From: an uncultured Selenomonadales bacterium
Lineage (GTDB): Bacteria; Bacillota; Negativicutes; Selenomonadales; Selenomonadaceae
Reading direction: 5' to 3'
Length of the DNA: 26,839 nucleotides
Assembly (NCBI GenBank): GCA_937877655.1
Contig: CALFJC010000147.1
Coordinates: 1 to 26,839, forward strand
In this document: positions 1-7,683 of the stretch, in pieces
How positions within the stretch are numbered: the stretch's first letter is position 1
How the letters are laid out: the number at the start of each line of letters is the position of its first letter
The notes under the pieces: generated by a model
Databases searched by the model: none
What the model was told of the DNA's origin: nothing
Seen by the model: only the letters and a program-made list of their open reading frames with translations
Translations under genes and position numbers: made by a program

Positions 1-49
1 AGAAAACATCCTGTTTTCGTTGCCGGCGGGCGCACATCCCTGTGCGCCC
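1..49. repeat. Dispersed palindromic repeat, copy 1 (cut by window edge)
   Basis: Two adjacent stem-loops are visible: GAAAACA (2-8) pairs with TGTTTTC (12-18) around a TCC loop, and GGGCGCACA (28-36) pairs with TGTGCGCCC (41-49) around TCCC. The same two-hairpin layout returns at 22710-22765 and, with a different first hairpin, at 119-173. The left part of this copy lies outside the window. It looks like an intergenic REP/MITE-like repeat; it carries no credible coding sequence. Confidence 0.75.
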
Positions 50-79
50 GTTCTTTCGCCAACCGCTGTAAATCTTTTT

Positions 80-100
80 CATTACGCATTATGAATTGCA
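80..100. repeat. Short heptamer array (3 units)
   Basis: Three consecutive 7-base units, CATTACG, CATTATG and AATTGCA, sit directly before palindromic repeat copy 2. Related units occur at 22778-22805 beside palindromic repeat copy 3, so the two repeat types are found together at both ends of the window. Confidence 0.55.
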
Positions 101-118
101 AAAAGAAAGGGCGTTCAC

Positions 119-173
119 CCCGCTACGCCGCTTCCTGCGGCAGACGCGGGCGGGCGCACGTCCATGTGCGCCC
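119..173. repeat. Dispersed palindromic repeat, copy 2
   Basis: An outer stem CCCGC (119-123)/GCGGG (146-150) encloses GCCGC (127-131)/GCGGC (137-141). A second hairpin follows, GGGCGCAC (152-159)/GTGCGCCC (166-173). The lead-in, an A-rich AAAAGAAAGGGCG, resembles that of copy 3 near 22692. The first stem differs in sequence from copies 1 and 3 but keeps the fold, which argues for conservation of structure. Confidence 0.7.
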
Positions 174-193
174 GTGTCTTCTCTCACATTTGC

Positions 194-228
194 TTTTCCC
201 TAGTTCCTAATTCTTGGTTCCTAAGGAG
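194..228. repeat. Heptamer array upstream of rimO (5 units)
   Basis: Five 7-base units in register: TTTTCCC, TAGTTCC, TAATTCT, TGGTTCC, TAAGGAG. The last unit overlaps the AAGGAGGA ribosome-binding site (223-230) of rimO, so the array runs right into the translation start region. Confidence 0.6.
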
Positions 229-236
229 GAATAATT

Positions 237-1562
237 TTGAAAGCAGGCTTTGTAAGTTTGGGCTGTGCAAAAAATTTGATTGATACTGAAGTTATGCTCG
301 GCATTATGCAAAAACATGGAATCGATTTGACGGCAAATCCTGCCGACGCGGATATTTTAATCGTCAACACTTGCGCCTTCATTCTTTCGGCGAAAGAAGA
401 ATCCATCACGACAATTTTAAATTTGGCGGAGTATAAAAGCGGCAAATGTCGTTCGCTGATTGTGGCGGGTTGTCTCGGTCAGCTTTATAAAAAAAATCTT
501 TTGGACGAAATGCCCGAAGTCAATGCGATTATCGGCACGGGCGCATGGAACAGAATCCTGGAGGCGATTGAAGAAACTTTGTCGGGGCGGCGCGTGATTT
601 TGCTCGGCGAAAAAGAAATTATTTATGACGCCAAAACTCCGCGCCTGCGCACTACGCCTGATTATACCGCTTACGTAAAAATTTCGGAGGGTTGCAACAA
701 TCGCTGTTCGTTTTGTTCAATTCCGCTGATTCGCGGGCGGCAAATTTCCAGACCTATTGAAGATATAAAATCTGAAGTCGAAAAACTTTCGGAGCAGGGC
801 GTCAAGGAAATAAATTTAATCGCGCAGGACACGACGGCTTACGGAATTGATCTTTACGGCAAGCCGCAACTTGTTGAACTTCTTCGCGAGCTCGTCAAGG
901 TTGAAAAAATTCGTTGGATAAGAATTCTCTACGCTTATCCGCGCAGATTTTCCGACGAGCTGATTGATTTAATCGCCGCCGAAGAAAAAATTTGCAAGTA
1001 TGTCGATTTGCCCCTTCAACATGCAAGCGACAAAATTTTAAAGCTGATGAATCGTCCCGACAATCGCGAATCGATAGAGGCTTTGCTGAAAAAAATTCGC
1101 GAAAAAATTCCGAACGTCGCAATTCGTTCAACTTTCATAGTCGGTTTTCCCGGCGAGACCGAAAAAGATTTTTGGGAGCTGAAAAATTTTTTGCAGGAAC
1201 AAAGATTGGACAAGGTTGGAATTTTTACTTATTCTCGCGAAGAAGATACGGCGGCTTACGATTTGCCCGATCAAATTTCGGAAGAAGTTATGCAGGAGCG
1301 TTATCACGAATTGATGAGTTTGCAGAGTTTGATTTCGCAGGAAATAAATGAATCGCTTGAAGGGCGGGAATTGGAAGTCTTGATAGAAAATCGTGATGAA
1401 GAAGTTCCCGAAGTTGTGGCGGGGAGATCTTATCGCGACGCGCCCGAAGTTGACGGCATAATTTACATTGAAAACGACGGGCGCAGTAAGGCGGGCGATA
1501 TTGTTCGCGTAAAAGTTTTGGCGGGTTTCGTCTATGACATTGCCGCTGAAAGGATTGATTGA
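237..1562 (+). CDS. rimO: Ribosomal protein uS12 methylthiotransferase RimO
   Basis: RimO is a radical-SAM methylthiotransferase that adds a methylthio group to an aspartate of ribosomal protein S12. The 441-residue protein has the family layout: an N-terminal UPF0004 domain with Cys10, Cys46 and Cys79 for one Fe-S cluster, a radical-SAM core with Cys153, Cys157 and Cys160 (motif GCNNRCSFC) and a C-terminal TRAM region from about residue 375. The start SLGCAKN distinguishes RimO from its paralogue MiaB. The start is TTG at 237, with AAGGAGGA at 223-230 six bases upstream. The stop abuts the ATG of pncC, so the two are probably co-translated. Length is normal for the family and no residue appears missing. 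Confidence 0.95.
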   Translation: MKAGFVSLGCAKNLIDTEVMLGIMQKHGIDLTANPADADILIVNTCAFILSAKEESITTILNLAEYKSGKCRSLIVAGCLGQLYKKNLLDEMPEVNAIIGTGAWNRILEAIEETLSGRRVILLGEKEIIYDAKTPRLRTTPDYTAYVKISEGCNNRCSFCSIPLIRGRQISRPIEDIKSEVEKLSEQGVKEINLIAQDTTAYGIDLYGKPQLVELLRELVKVEKIRWIRILYAYPRRFSDELIDLIAAEEKICKYVDLPLQHASDKILKLMNRPDNRESIEALLKKIREKIPNVAIRSTFIVGFPGETEKDFWELKNFLQEQRLDKVGIFTYSREEDTAAYDLPDQISEEVMQERYHELMSLQSLISQEINESLEGRELEVLIENRDEEVPEVVAGRSYRDAPEVDGIIYIENDGRSKAGDIVRVKVLAGFVYDIAAERID

Positions 1563-1991
1563 ATGGAAAATTTTACAATCGCGACAGCCGAAAGTTGCAC
1601 GGGAGGACTTTTGGCGAGCCGTTTAACCGATTTTGCGGGCGCGTCGAATTATTTCAAAGGCGGCGTCGTTGCCTACAACAACGAGATAAAAAATAAAATT
1701 TTGCATGTCAAAGCCGAGACGCTGGAAAAATTCGGGGCAGTGAGTTCGCAGACGGCTTTGGAGATGGCAAAAAATGTCCGAGAAATTTTTTCTGCAACAA
1801 TCGGCTTGAGTACAACGGGCGTTGCGGGACCTTCGACGAGCGAGGGAAAAGCTGTCGGCACGGTTTTTATCGCGATTGTCGGCGAAGATTTTTCGGAGGC
1901 AAAAGAATTTCATTTCAAAGGCACGCGGTCGGAAATAAAATTTCAGACGGCGGACGCGGCATTTGAAATTTTGATGAGGCACACGATTTGA
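1563..1991 (+). CDS. pncC: Stand-alone CinA C-terminal domain, nicotinamide-nucleotide amidase
   Basis: The 142-residue protein matches the C-terminal domain of CinA, which deamidates nicotinamide mononucleotide to nicotinate mononucleotide in NAD recycling. The conserved AESCTGG motif is at residues 9-15, and the GVAGPS stretch typical of the family lies near residue 88. The N-terminal MoCF-like domain of full CinA is absent, so this is the short PncC form, complete in itself. Its ATG follows the rimO stop with no gap. Its own stop overlaps the next start as TTGA, which suggests translational coupling along the operon. Confidence 0.88.
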   Translation: MENFTIATAESCTGGLLASRLTDFAGASNYFKGGVVAYNNEIKNKILHVKAETLEKFGAVSSQTALEMAKNVREIFSATIGLSTTGVAGPSTSEGKAVGTVFIAIVGEDFSEAKEFHFKGTRSEIKFQTADAAFEILMRHTI

Positions 1992-3205
1992 ACAGGCGAC
2001 AATTCGTAAAAATTGCGGCGATTGGTGCGGTAAGTTTGTTGACGGGTTGCGGCGTCGAAAAATTTTCCGATAAAAAAATTTTGCCGATAAAATTTCTCCG
2101 ACAAATTATCACGAAAGACATTTCCACTTCGCGCTGTATCATGTGGCAAGTCGAAGAGCCGCTTAAAAATCCCGTCGTTGAAGTCAAAATCAACGGCGAC
2201 ACAAAAATTTTTCCCGCAATAGATTCGAGTTTCACGGACGACGGCAAAAAAAATTTCCAATACACCGCGCAGATTGAATCGGGCGAAGAATATCGAATTG
2301 TTGACGGCGACGCGACGAGCGATTGGTACGAGACAGAAATTTTTTCCGAAGAAAATTTTAAGGCGATAATTTTTCCCGATTCGCAATGCGGCGGCGGTTA
2401 CGACACTTGGGGCGAAGTGGCGCGATTTGCTTTCGCCCAAAATCCTGACGCAAAATTTTTCGTCAATGTCGGAGATATCGTCGACAACGGCGAGGACAGC
2501 GTTCAATGGGAAGATTGGATGGCGCAGGTTGAAAATTTTTTACCGAAAATTCCTTTCGCGCCCGTCATGGGCAATCACGAAACTTATTCGCGGGAGTGGA
2601 CAATTCGCCAGCCCGTTGCATATTTAAATTATTTTGCGACTCCCGATAACGGCGTTGAAAACTTTTCGCGGCGATTTTATTCGTTTGACTGCGGCGCGGC
2701 GCATTTCGCGGTTTTGGATACTCAATGGGACGAATTGAACAGAGAAATTATTGCGGCGCAAAAAAATTGGCTCCGCGCAGATTTGGCGGAGACCGACAAG
2801 GTTTGGAAAATTATTTTTATGCACAAAGACGTTTTGCAATATCGAATCAACGGGCGACCCGACAGGCAGGAAGGATTTTCGGAGGTTGGAGAAATTTTTA
2901 TGCCGGAGTTTGACGCGCTCGGCGTTGACGCGGTTTTCACGGCGCATTTGCACACCTGCAGAAATCGCGGGCGATTGAAAAATTTTCATGCGGATGAAAA
3001 AGGAACGCTTTACATTTTGACGGGCTTAAGCGGCAATGTTCGATACAACGGGCTTTGGATTGATCATGTGCTCGATAAATTTGTTGCGCCGCAACCCGAA
3101 ACGGATAATTATTTGACGATTGAAGTTTATGACGAAACTTTAACGGTCAAATGTTTTTTGCCGAACGGCGAACTTATCGACGAAACAACTTTGAAAAAAA
3201 CTTAG
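1988..3205 (+). CDS. Calcineurin-like metallophosphoesterase, predicted lipoprotein
   Basis: The 405-residue protein begins with a lipoprotein signal (LLTGC, lipid Cys21) preceded by a twin-arginine-like NRRQFVK, so Tat export is possible. Residues about 45-115 look like the beta-sandwich found before purple-acid-phosphatase-type enzymes. The catalytic domain follows: Asp131, GD (162-163), GNHE (195-198), His279 and AHLH (319-322), the metal-ligand pattern of calcineurin-like phosphoesterases. The last motif reads AHLH rather than the usual GHxH. It probably acts outside the cytoplasmic membrane on an unknown phosphoester. The TTG start at 1988 overlaps the pncC stop; no strong separate ribosome site is needed if coupled. 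Confidence 0.85.
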   Translation: MNRRQFVKIAAIGAVSLLTGCGVEKFSDKKILPIKFLRQIITKDISTSRCIMWQVEEPLKNPVVEVKINGDTKIFPAIDSSFTDDGKKNFQYTAQIESGEEYRIVDGDATSDWYETEIFSEENFKAIIFPDSQCGGGYDTWGEVARFAFAQNPDAKFFVNVGDIVDNGEDSVQWEDWMAQVENFLPKIPFAPVMGNHETYSREWTIRQPVAYLNYFATPDNGVENFSRRFYSFDCGAAHFAVLDTQWDELNREIIAAQKNWLRADLAETDKVWKIIFMHKDVLQYRINGRPDRQEGFSEVGEIFMPEFDALGVDAVFTAHLHTCRNRGRLKNFHADEKGTLYILTGLSGNVRYNGLWIDHVLDKFVAPQPETDNYLTIEVYDETLTVKCFLPNGELIDETTLKKT

Positions 3206-3219
3206 GGAGATTGGAAATC

Positions 3220-3756
3220 ATGAAGAAAATTTTTTTTATGGCGGCGGCGATATTTTTTGTTTTGACGGGCACGGCTTTTGCGGCGCAGAGCTTTAAAAGT
3301 GTCGGAGTCGTGATTGTCGGCGGCGCGGAATTCAAGACGAGCGATTATTATAAAACCGTCAAGAACGAAATTAAGCCGTCGAGCGGCGCGAAAATTGTTT
3401 ACGGAAACGATTTGCAAACTCTTTACAAAAAATATTGGTTGGAACGCGGCTTTATCGGCGAGCAAATGCCGCAGAAAGAAGACTTAATCAGTTTCACGAA
3501 CATGAGCGGCTGCGACAAAATTATCTGCCTTATAGTTTCGGATTCGGTTGTCGACAAGCACAACAGCTCCGGGCATCGCGAAAAAGTTCGTGTCTCGGTT
3601 CAGCTCGACGCTTACATTTGCACAAAAACAGATGTCCTTGACGTTTTGTCGGCGAATGAAGAAGATACTTCAAAGGGCAGTGACTTGCGCGCCCGTCGCG
3701 GAGCTTTTCAAAAATGTTTGAAGGAGATCGGCAAAACTTTGAACGCAAAACTTTAG
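3220..3756 (+). CDS. Small secreted protein of unknown function
   Basis: I do not recognise this 178-residue protein. It starts with a clear signal peptide (MKKIFFMAAAIFFVL, cleavage likely after AFAA), followed by a soluble domain beginning VGVVIVGGAEFKTSDYY with alternating hydrophobic strands. Two cysteine-containing stretches lie mid-protein. ATG at 3220 is chosen because AGGGAGA (3204-3210) lies nine bases upstream; a longer in-frame reading from 3151 would run inside the metallophosphoesterase gene and spoil the signal peptide. It follows that gene by 14 bases, so it is likely the last gene of the rimO operon. A heptamer repeat array starts right after its stop. Confidence 0.8.
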   Translation: MKKIFFMAAAIFFVLTGTAFAAQSFKSVGVVIVGGAEFKTSDYYKTVKNEIKPSSGAKIVYGNDLQTLYKKYWLERGFIGEQMPQKEDLISFTNMSGCDKIICLIVSDSVVDKHNSSGHREKVRVSVQLDAYICTKTDVLDVLSANEEDTSKGSDLRARRGAFQKCLKEIGKTLNAKL

Positions 3757-3757
3757 C

Positions 3758-3841
3758 TGATAGGTTATAGGTTTTAGGTTATAGGTTATAGGTGTTAGGC
3801 TTTTCATTCCTAATTCCTAATTCATAATTCCTAATTAATCA
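3758..3841. repeat. Heptamer array between convergent genes (12 units)
   Basis: Twelve 7-base units run without a phase break: TGATAGG, TTATAGG, TTTTAGG, TTATAGG, TTATAGG, TGTTAGG, CTTTTCA, TTCCTAA, TTCCTAA, TTCATAA, TTCCTAA, TTAATCA. The unit changes from a TTATAGG type to a TTCCTAA type in the middle, but the 7-base register holds. The array fills the gap between two convergent genes, and the mnmA stop codon (3831-3833) lies inside it. There are no spacers, so it is not a CRISPR array. Confidence 0.85.
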
Positions 3842-4856
3842 CGGCTCCGCCCAAAACTTCTTCGCCGTCATAAAAAACTATCGATTGACCGGGCGTAACG
3901 GCGCGTTGCGGCTCGGAAAATTCTACTCGCAAAAAATTTTCTTCTTCCGAAACCAAACACTCGGCAAATCTTGAACCGTAGCGAATTTTGGCTTGAAAAT
4001 TTTTCGGAAGTTGCGGCTTGTAAATCCAATGAACATTACTTGCCGTCAAAATTTTTGTAAAAAGTTTGTCGCCGGTATCGACGACGACTTTTTTATTTTC
4101 AACGTCAAGGCGCGTGACGTAAAGCGGTTGCGGCGCGGCAATGCCCAAACCTTTTCTCTGCCCGATTGTGTAATTCGCCACTCCGTTATGTTTGCCCAAA
4201 ATTTTTCCGTCCGAATCGACAATTTCTCCCGCCGTCAATGCCTGCGCGGAAGGAGCACGGCTTAAAATAAATTTTTTGTAATCGTCATTCGGCACGAAAC
4301 AAATTTCTTGGCTGTCGGGTTTGTGCGCGACGGGCAAATTTAATTTCTCGGCGAAGGAGCGCGTCTGTTCCTTAGAAAATTCTCCGAGCGGCAAAATAAT
4401 TTTCGCCAATTTTTCTGCCGTCAAATTGTAAAGGACATAAGATTGATCCTTTTTGATGTCGACGGCTTTTTTTAATTTAAATCGCTCGTCCTCAAAAACA
4501 ACTCGCGCATAATGTCCCGTTGCCAAAAAATCTGCGCCAAGTTTTTCTGCAAAATCGAACAACGTACCGAATTTTATTTCTCTGTTGCAACGGACGCAGG
4601 GATTGGGCGTGCGCCCGCGCAGATATTCTTCGACAAAATAATTTTCAACTTCTGCGCGGAAAATTTCTCTGAAGTCGGCGACGTAATGTTTTATGTCCAA
4701 ATGATCACAAACATTTTTTGCGTCTGAAATATTTTTTTCGTCGTTGTTAAGGAGCATTGTCACGCCGATGACTTCAAAATTTTTTTGCAACAAAAGAGCC
4801 GCTGTCAAAGAGCTGTCAACACCTCCGCTCATTGCAACGGCGATTTTTTTATTCAA
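3831..4856 (-). CDS. mnmA: tRNA-specific 2-thiouridylase MnmA
   Basis: MnmA puts the 2-thio group on the wobble uridine of Glu, Gln and Lys tRNAs, using ATP and a relayed persulfide sulfur. With the start chosen here (341 residues), the PP-loop SGGVDS is at residues 10-15, the first catalytic Cys is Cys87 (NPCVRC) and the second is Cys186 (QEICF), as in active members. The C-terminal beta-barrel closes with a VTPGQS motif. I prefer TTG at 4856 because GGAGTGA (4868-4862) sits five bases upstream; GTG at 4865 would overlap that site. The stop lies inside a heptamer array. The gene follows the VanW-like gene across another array. Confidence 0.95.
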   Translation of the reverse strand: MNKKIAVAMSGGVDSSLTAALLLQKNFEVIGVTMLLNNDEKNISDAKNVCDHLDIKHYVADFREIFRAEVENYFVEEYLRGRTPNPCVRCNREIKFGTLFDFAEKLGADFLATGHYARVVFEDERFKLKKAVDIKKDQSYVLYNLTAEKLAKIILPLGEFSKEQTRSFAEKLNLPVAHKPDSQEICFVPNDDYKKFILSRAPSAQALTAGEIVDSDGKILGKHNGVANYTIGQRKGLGIAAPQPLYVTRLDVENKKVVVDTGDKLFTKILTASNVHWIYKPQLPKNFQAKIRYGSRFAECLVSEEENFLRVEFSEPQRAVTPGQSIVFYDGEEVLGGAVIN

Positions 4857-4861
4857 AACAA

Positions 4862-4868
4862 TCACTCC
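4862..4868 (-). promoter_or_regulatory. Ribosome-binding site deciding the mnmA start
   Basis: GGAGTGA reads on the minus strand five bases before TTG 4856. It overlaps the alternative GTG at 4865-4863, which therefore has no room for its own site. Confidence 0.65.
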
Positions 4869-4869
4869 A

Positions 4870-4960
4870 TTTTAGGTTATAGGTTATAGGTGTTAGGTTA
4901 TAGGTTTTTTTCTATAAGCTATAACCTATCAGCTATAAGCTATAAGCTATAAGCTATCAC
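4870..4960. repeat. Heptamer array between the VanW-like gene and mnmA (13 units)
   Basis: Thirteen exact 7-base units occupy the whole gap from the VanW-like gene stop (4961) to the mnmA ribosome site: TTTTAGG, TTATAGG (twice), TGTTAGG, TTATAGG, TTTTTTT, CTATAAG, CTATAAC, CTATCAG, CTATAAG (three times), CTATCAC. The left half (TTATAGG type) and right half (CTATAAG type) are roughly reverse-complementary, so a transcript could fold into a long imperfect hairpin. It may attenuate or separate the two genes. Confidence 0.85.
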
Positions 4961-6253
4961 CTAATCTTGTCTCGGTTGCTCCAGTCTTGGCTTGGGTGTT
5001 TCGTAAACGTCGGTATGAAGAAATTCGCTCTTGATAACTTCATTGCCGCTGTACCACACGCGATAAATCGACGGCGACATATCGGAACCTTCGCGTTCAA
5101 TGGCAATATCCGCGCCGCCGAGATCAGATTTTGTGCCGAGAACGTAAACGCTTAAAGTCGAGCCGTAAGCTTCGGCGATGAGATAAACATTGTGCGGAAG
5201 ATCGTTGCGGAATTTAAAATCAAGGTAGCCGTCCGCAACGGTTGCATCTCTGCCGGGCGCAACGTAAGTCGATTGATAAAAATGTGGCGTTCTTTCCGTC
5301 GGAGTAAGTCCCGCGAGCAAAACCGCATTATAAAGCGTCGAGCTGACTTGACAAACTCCGCCGCCGTAATCTTCGGCAGGACGCCCGTTGATAATCACGC
5401 CCGCAACTTTGTAACCGTTGCCCCAAGTGCGTTCACCGACAGTATCATTAAAAGAAAAAGTCCAACTGCTTTTAACAAGCTTATGAGAAATTGCATTTGC
5501 GGCGAGCCAAATGTTGTCGCCGCGATCTCCGGGATAATAATAAGTGCTGTAAGTTCCGATAACCGAATCAATGTCGGCAATGTCTTCCGTCGTGACGAAG
5601 GGCAAAATATCTTCGGGCTCAAGATCAATCACGCCGTTTGGAAGATTTAAATTTGTCAAAGGCTCGCGCAGATTTTCTGCAAGCTGTTCGGTATTTAATT
5701 TTTTGCCGATAACGCCCGGGATTTTTTCAATCGCGCCGCCCGAAGAAAATTCTACAAAGGCATTAACCGGCTCGCGATTAATTTTTTCGGCAATGGCTGA
5801 AAGTTTTTCGTCAAGCAAAGACGAATCGTATTCGGCAGAAAGTTTTACGTTGCGCCCGTTGAGAGCACATTTAATTTGATCGTTAAAATTGTCAAGAAGC
5901 GAGCCGCCGCGTCCGTAAGAAAAAGCTTCCTGCTCCGCCTTGCCGACAAGCGGAGTCAGATTAATTTCTTCGGGCGTAATTTCAAATTCTTCGCCTTCGT
6001 ATCGAAAAGTGAGCTTGTGCATTTTCTGCGCGGCAACCGTCGAAATAATTTGTTCCGCGCCGCGACGGTCAAGCCCGTTAATCGCTTGTCCTTCAAAGCG
6101 AATGCCCGCAACAATTTTATCACTGTCCGCCACCGAATCTGAAAAGGTCATCGTTCCAATTCCGATTGTCGCGACTGCCGCCGCTGCCACTGCCGCCCCC
6201 TTCATCGAGAGCAAATTTTTAAGGTTGAACTTTTCAACTTCAGAAGTCTCCAC
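4961..6253 (-). CDS. VanW-like membrane-anchored protein
   Basis: The 430-residue protein has one N-terminal hydrophobic segment (about residues 18-36) and an extracytoplasmic part. Residues about 50-220 resemble the repeat domain found with VanW (PF12229-type). Residues about 235-360 contain the VanW domain, recognised by FSFNDTVG and the GGGVCQVSSTLYNA core. VanW proteins occur next to glycopeptide-resistance genes in some bacteria, but most copies, including this one, are chromosomal and of unknown cell-envelope role. GTG at 6253 is supported by GGAGG at 6268-6264, ten bases upstream. No van genes are nearby. Confidence 0.88.
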   Translation of the reverse strand: METSEVEKFNLKNLLSMKGAAVAAAAVATIGIGTMTFSDSVADSDKIVAGIRFEGQAINGLDRRGAEQIISTVAAQKMHKLTFRYEGEEFEITPEEINLTPLVGKAEQEAFSYGRGGSLLDNFNDQIKCALNGRNVKLSAEYDSSLLDEKLSAIAEKINREPVNAFVEFSSGGAIEKIPGVIGKKLNTEQLAENLREPLTNLNLPNGVIDLEPEDILPFVTTEDIADIDSVIGTYSTYYYPGDRGDNIWLAANAISHKLVKSSWTFSFNDTVGERTWGNGYKVAGVIINGRPAEDYGGGVCQVSSTLYNAVLLAGLTPTERTPHFYQSTYVAPGRDATVADGYLDFKFRNDLPHNVYLIAEAYGSTLSVYVLGTKSDLGGADIAIEREGSDMSPSIYRVWYSGNEVIKSEFLHTDVYETPKPRLEQPRQD

Positions 6254-6284
6254 AAAAATTTCGCCTCCATTTTTTATTCAAACC

Positions 6285-6290
6285 ATTATA
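6285..6290 (-). promoter_or_regulatory. Candidate -10 box for the VanW-like gene
   Basis: A perfect TATAAT reads on the minus strand 32 bases before the GTG start. No good -35 hexamer lies 16-18 bases upstream (CTGGAT is the best), so this is only a candidate. Confidence 0.4.
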
Positions 6291-6320
6291 ACCCAAAAAA
6301 ATTTTTTATCCAGTAAAATT

Positions 6321-7679
6321 TTAGTTAAAATTTACGCGGCTGATTTTTAAATCGTTGTGCCAATGAACATAGCCGCCGGGTAAACTCAAATAAGCGTTCG
6401 GGCTGACGACGTTGAATTGAAGGGCGCAGGGAATAAAATCGCACATTTCAGCCGAGCTCAAAGTTTCGTCAAGCGGCGTCGAGATAACGCAGGCAATATC
6501 ATAAAGTTCTTGGCGAAGTTCGACTTTGAATTTCCAATCGAGAATATAAACTTCGCCCGCCTTCGCGTCGAAAATCGCTTTGGTATCGTTGAAGCGCGAA
6601 TCGGTGTAAATTAAATCTATGCCCGTCGCGTTGCGAATGTGATAGCCCATGCCGAGGCAAGCGACATCCTTTTGAAACTTAACAACCATCCTCAAAATAA
6701 CTTCCTGCCCGAAAATAACTTCCGAAATAATTTCTTCGTCAAGGTTGAGGAGCTGAACATTTTCAAAAACGGCGCGCTTATCTCCGATTCGCCGATAAGT
6801 TGCGTTCTTCATAAAAATTTCTCTGCCGCGATTGAGATTTTCGGCTGAAAAAATTTTTTCTTCGGTAAAATTTTTTTCGGTGCCGCCGCGCAGATTTTCA
6901 ACGAGATTATTTTGGCGATAAGATTGCTCTTGAGTAAGTTCGCCGCGAGATTCAAGGAGCATGTTGCGATAAACTTCGACGACATCTTTTGCGGGCGCGT
7001 CCATCAAAATTTTTCCCGACTTCATCAAAAAAGCGCGTTCGCATAAATTTTTCACGGCAAAAGTATCGTGACTGACAAAAATAACCGTCACGCCGCCGCG
7101 AATCATCGAACGCATTTTGTCAATACATTTGCTCTGAAAAAAAGCATCGCCGACACTCAAAGCTTCGTCGACGATCAAAATATCGGGCTCGACAAAAGCA
7201 TTGACGGCAAAAGCCAGCCTTGCAAACATTCCCGAAGAATAAGTTTTGACGGCTTGATTTATGAAGTCGCCGATATCCGCGAAGGCGATAATGTCATCAA
7301 CCTTTTCTTTCATGACTTCGCGGCTGTGCCCCATCAAAAGTCCGTTCATGTAAATGTTTTCGACACCCGTCATTTCGGGATTGAAACCCGCGCCGAGTTC
7401 CAAAAGCGAGGCAATTCGCCCGTTGACTTCCAACTTGCCGCCGCTCGGAGTCAAAACGCCCGTAATAATTTTTAAGAGCGTCGATTTACCCGCGCCATTT
7501 TTTCCGACAAGTCCGACATTTTCTCCGCGCCTTATCTCAAAAGAAATATCGTTCAGCGCGTAAAAATCTCGGCTGTAGCGTTTATGGAACGGGTGAAAAG
7601 TTTCCTTCAACCTGTCAATGTCCTTATCGTAGATTTTATAAATTTTGGTAAGGTGCTCGGCTTTTATCGCAATGCTCAT
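6321..7679 (-). CDS. Polysaccharide-export ABC ATPase, Wzt/TagH type
   Basis: The first 240 residues are an ABC ATPase: Walker A GKNGAGKST (59-67), signature YSSGM (147-151), Walker B ILIVDEAL (167-174) and a VSHD switch histidine near 204. The order and the insert after the Q-loop match Wzt, KpsT and TagH, which energise export of O-antigen, capsule or teichoic acid chains. Residues about 285-452 match the Wzt C-terminal beta-sandwich that binds the end of the glycan, so this is the carbohydrate-recognising form. The partner permease is not in the window. The region before the ATG is a pyrimidine-rich heptamer array and shows no Shine-Dalgarno sequence, unlike its neighbours. Confidence 0.85.
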   Translation of the reverse strand: MSIAIKAEHLTKIYKIYDKDIDRLKETFHPFHKRYSRDFYALNDISFEIRRGENVGLVGKNGAGKSTLLKIITGVLTPSGGKLEVNGRIASLLELGAGFNPEMTGVENIYMNGLLMGHSREVMKEKVDDIIAFADIGDFINQAVKTYSSGMFARLAFAVNAFVEPDILIVDEALSVGDAFFQSKCIDKMRSMIRGGVTVIFVSHDTFAVKNLCERAFLMKSGKILMDAPAKDVVEVYRNMLLESRGELTQEQSYRQNNLVENLRGGTEKNFTEEKIFSAENLNRGREIFMKNATYRRIGDKRAVFENVQLLNLDEEIISEVIFGQEVILRMVVKFQKDVACLGMGYHIRNATGIDLIYTDSRFNDTKAIFDAKAGEVYILDWKFKVELRQELYDIACVISTPLDETLSSAEMCDFIPCALQFNVVSPNAYLSLPGGYVHWHNDLKISRVNFN

Positions 7680-7683
7680 TTTT

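Noticed and set aside
3151..3219. Longer start for the secreted protein at 3220
   Set aside because: It overlaps the phosphoesterase gene and would bury the signal peptide; ATG 3220 has AGGGAGA in place.
4870..4960. CRISPR array
   Set aside because: Units are only 7 bases long and directly adjacent with no spacers; no cas genes are present.
4961..6253. Vancomycin resistance locus
   Set aside because: Only a VanW-like protein is present; no vanH, vanA-type ligase, vanX or regulators. VanW-domain proteins are common in sensitive bacteria.
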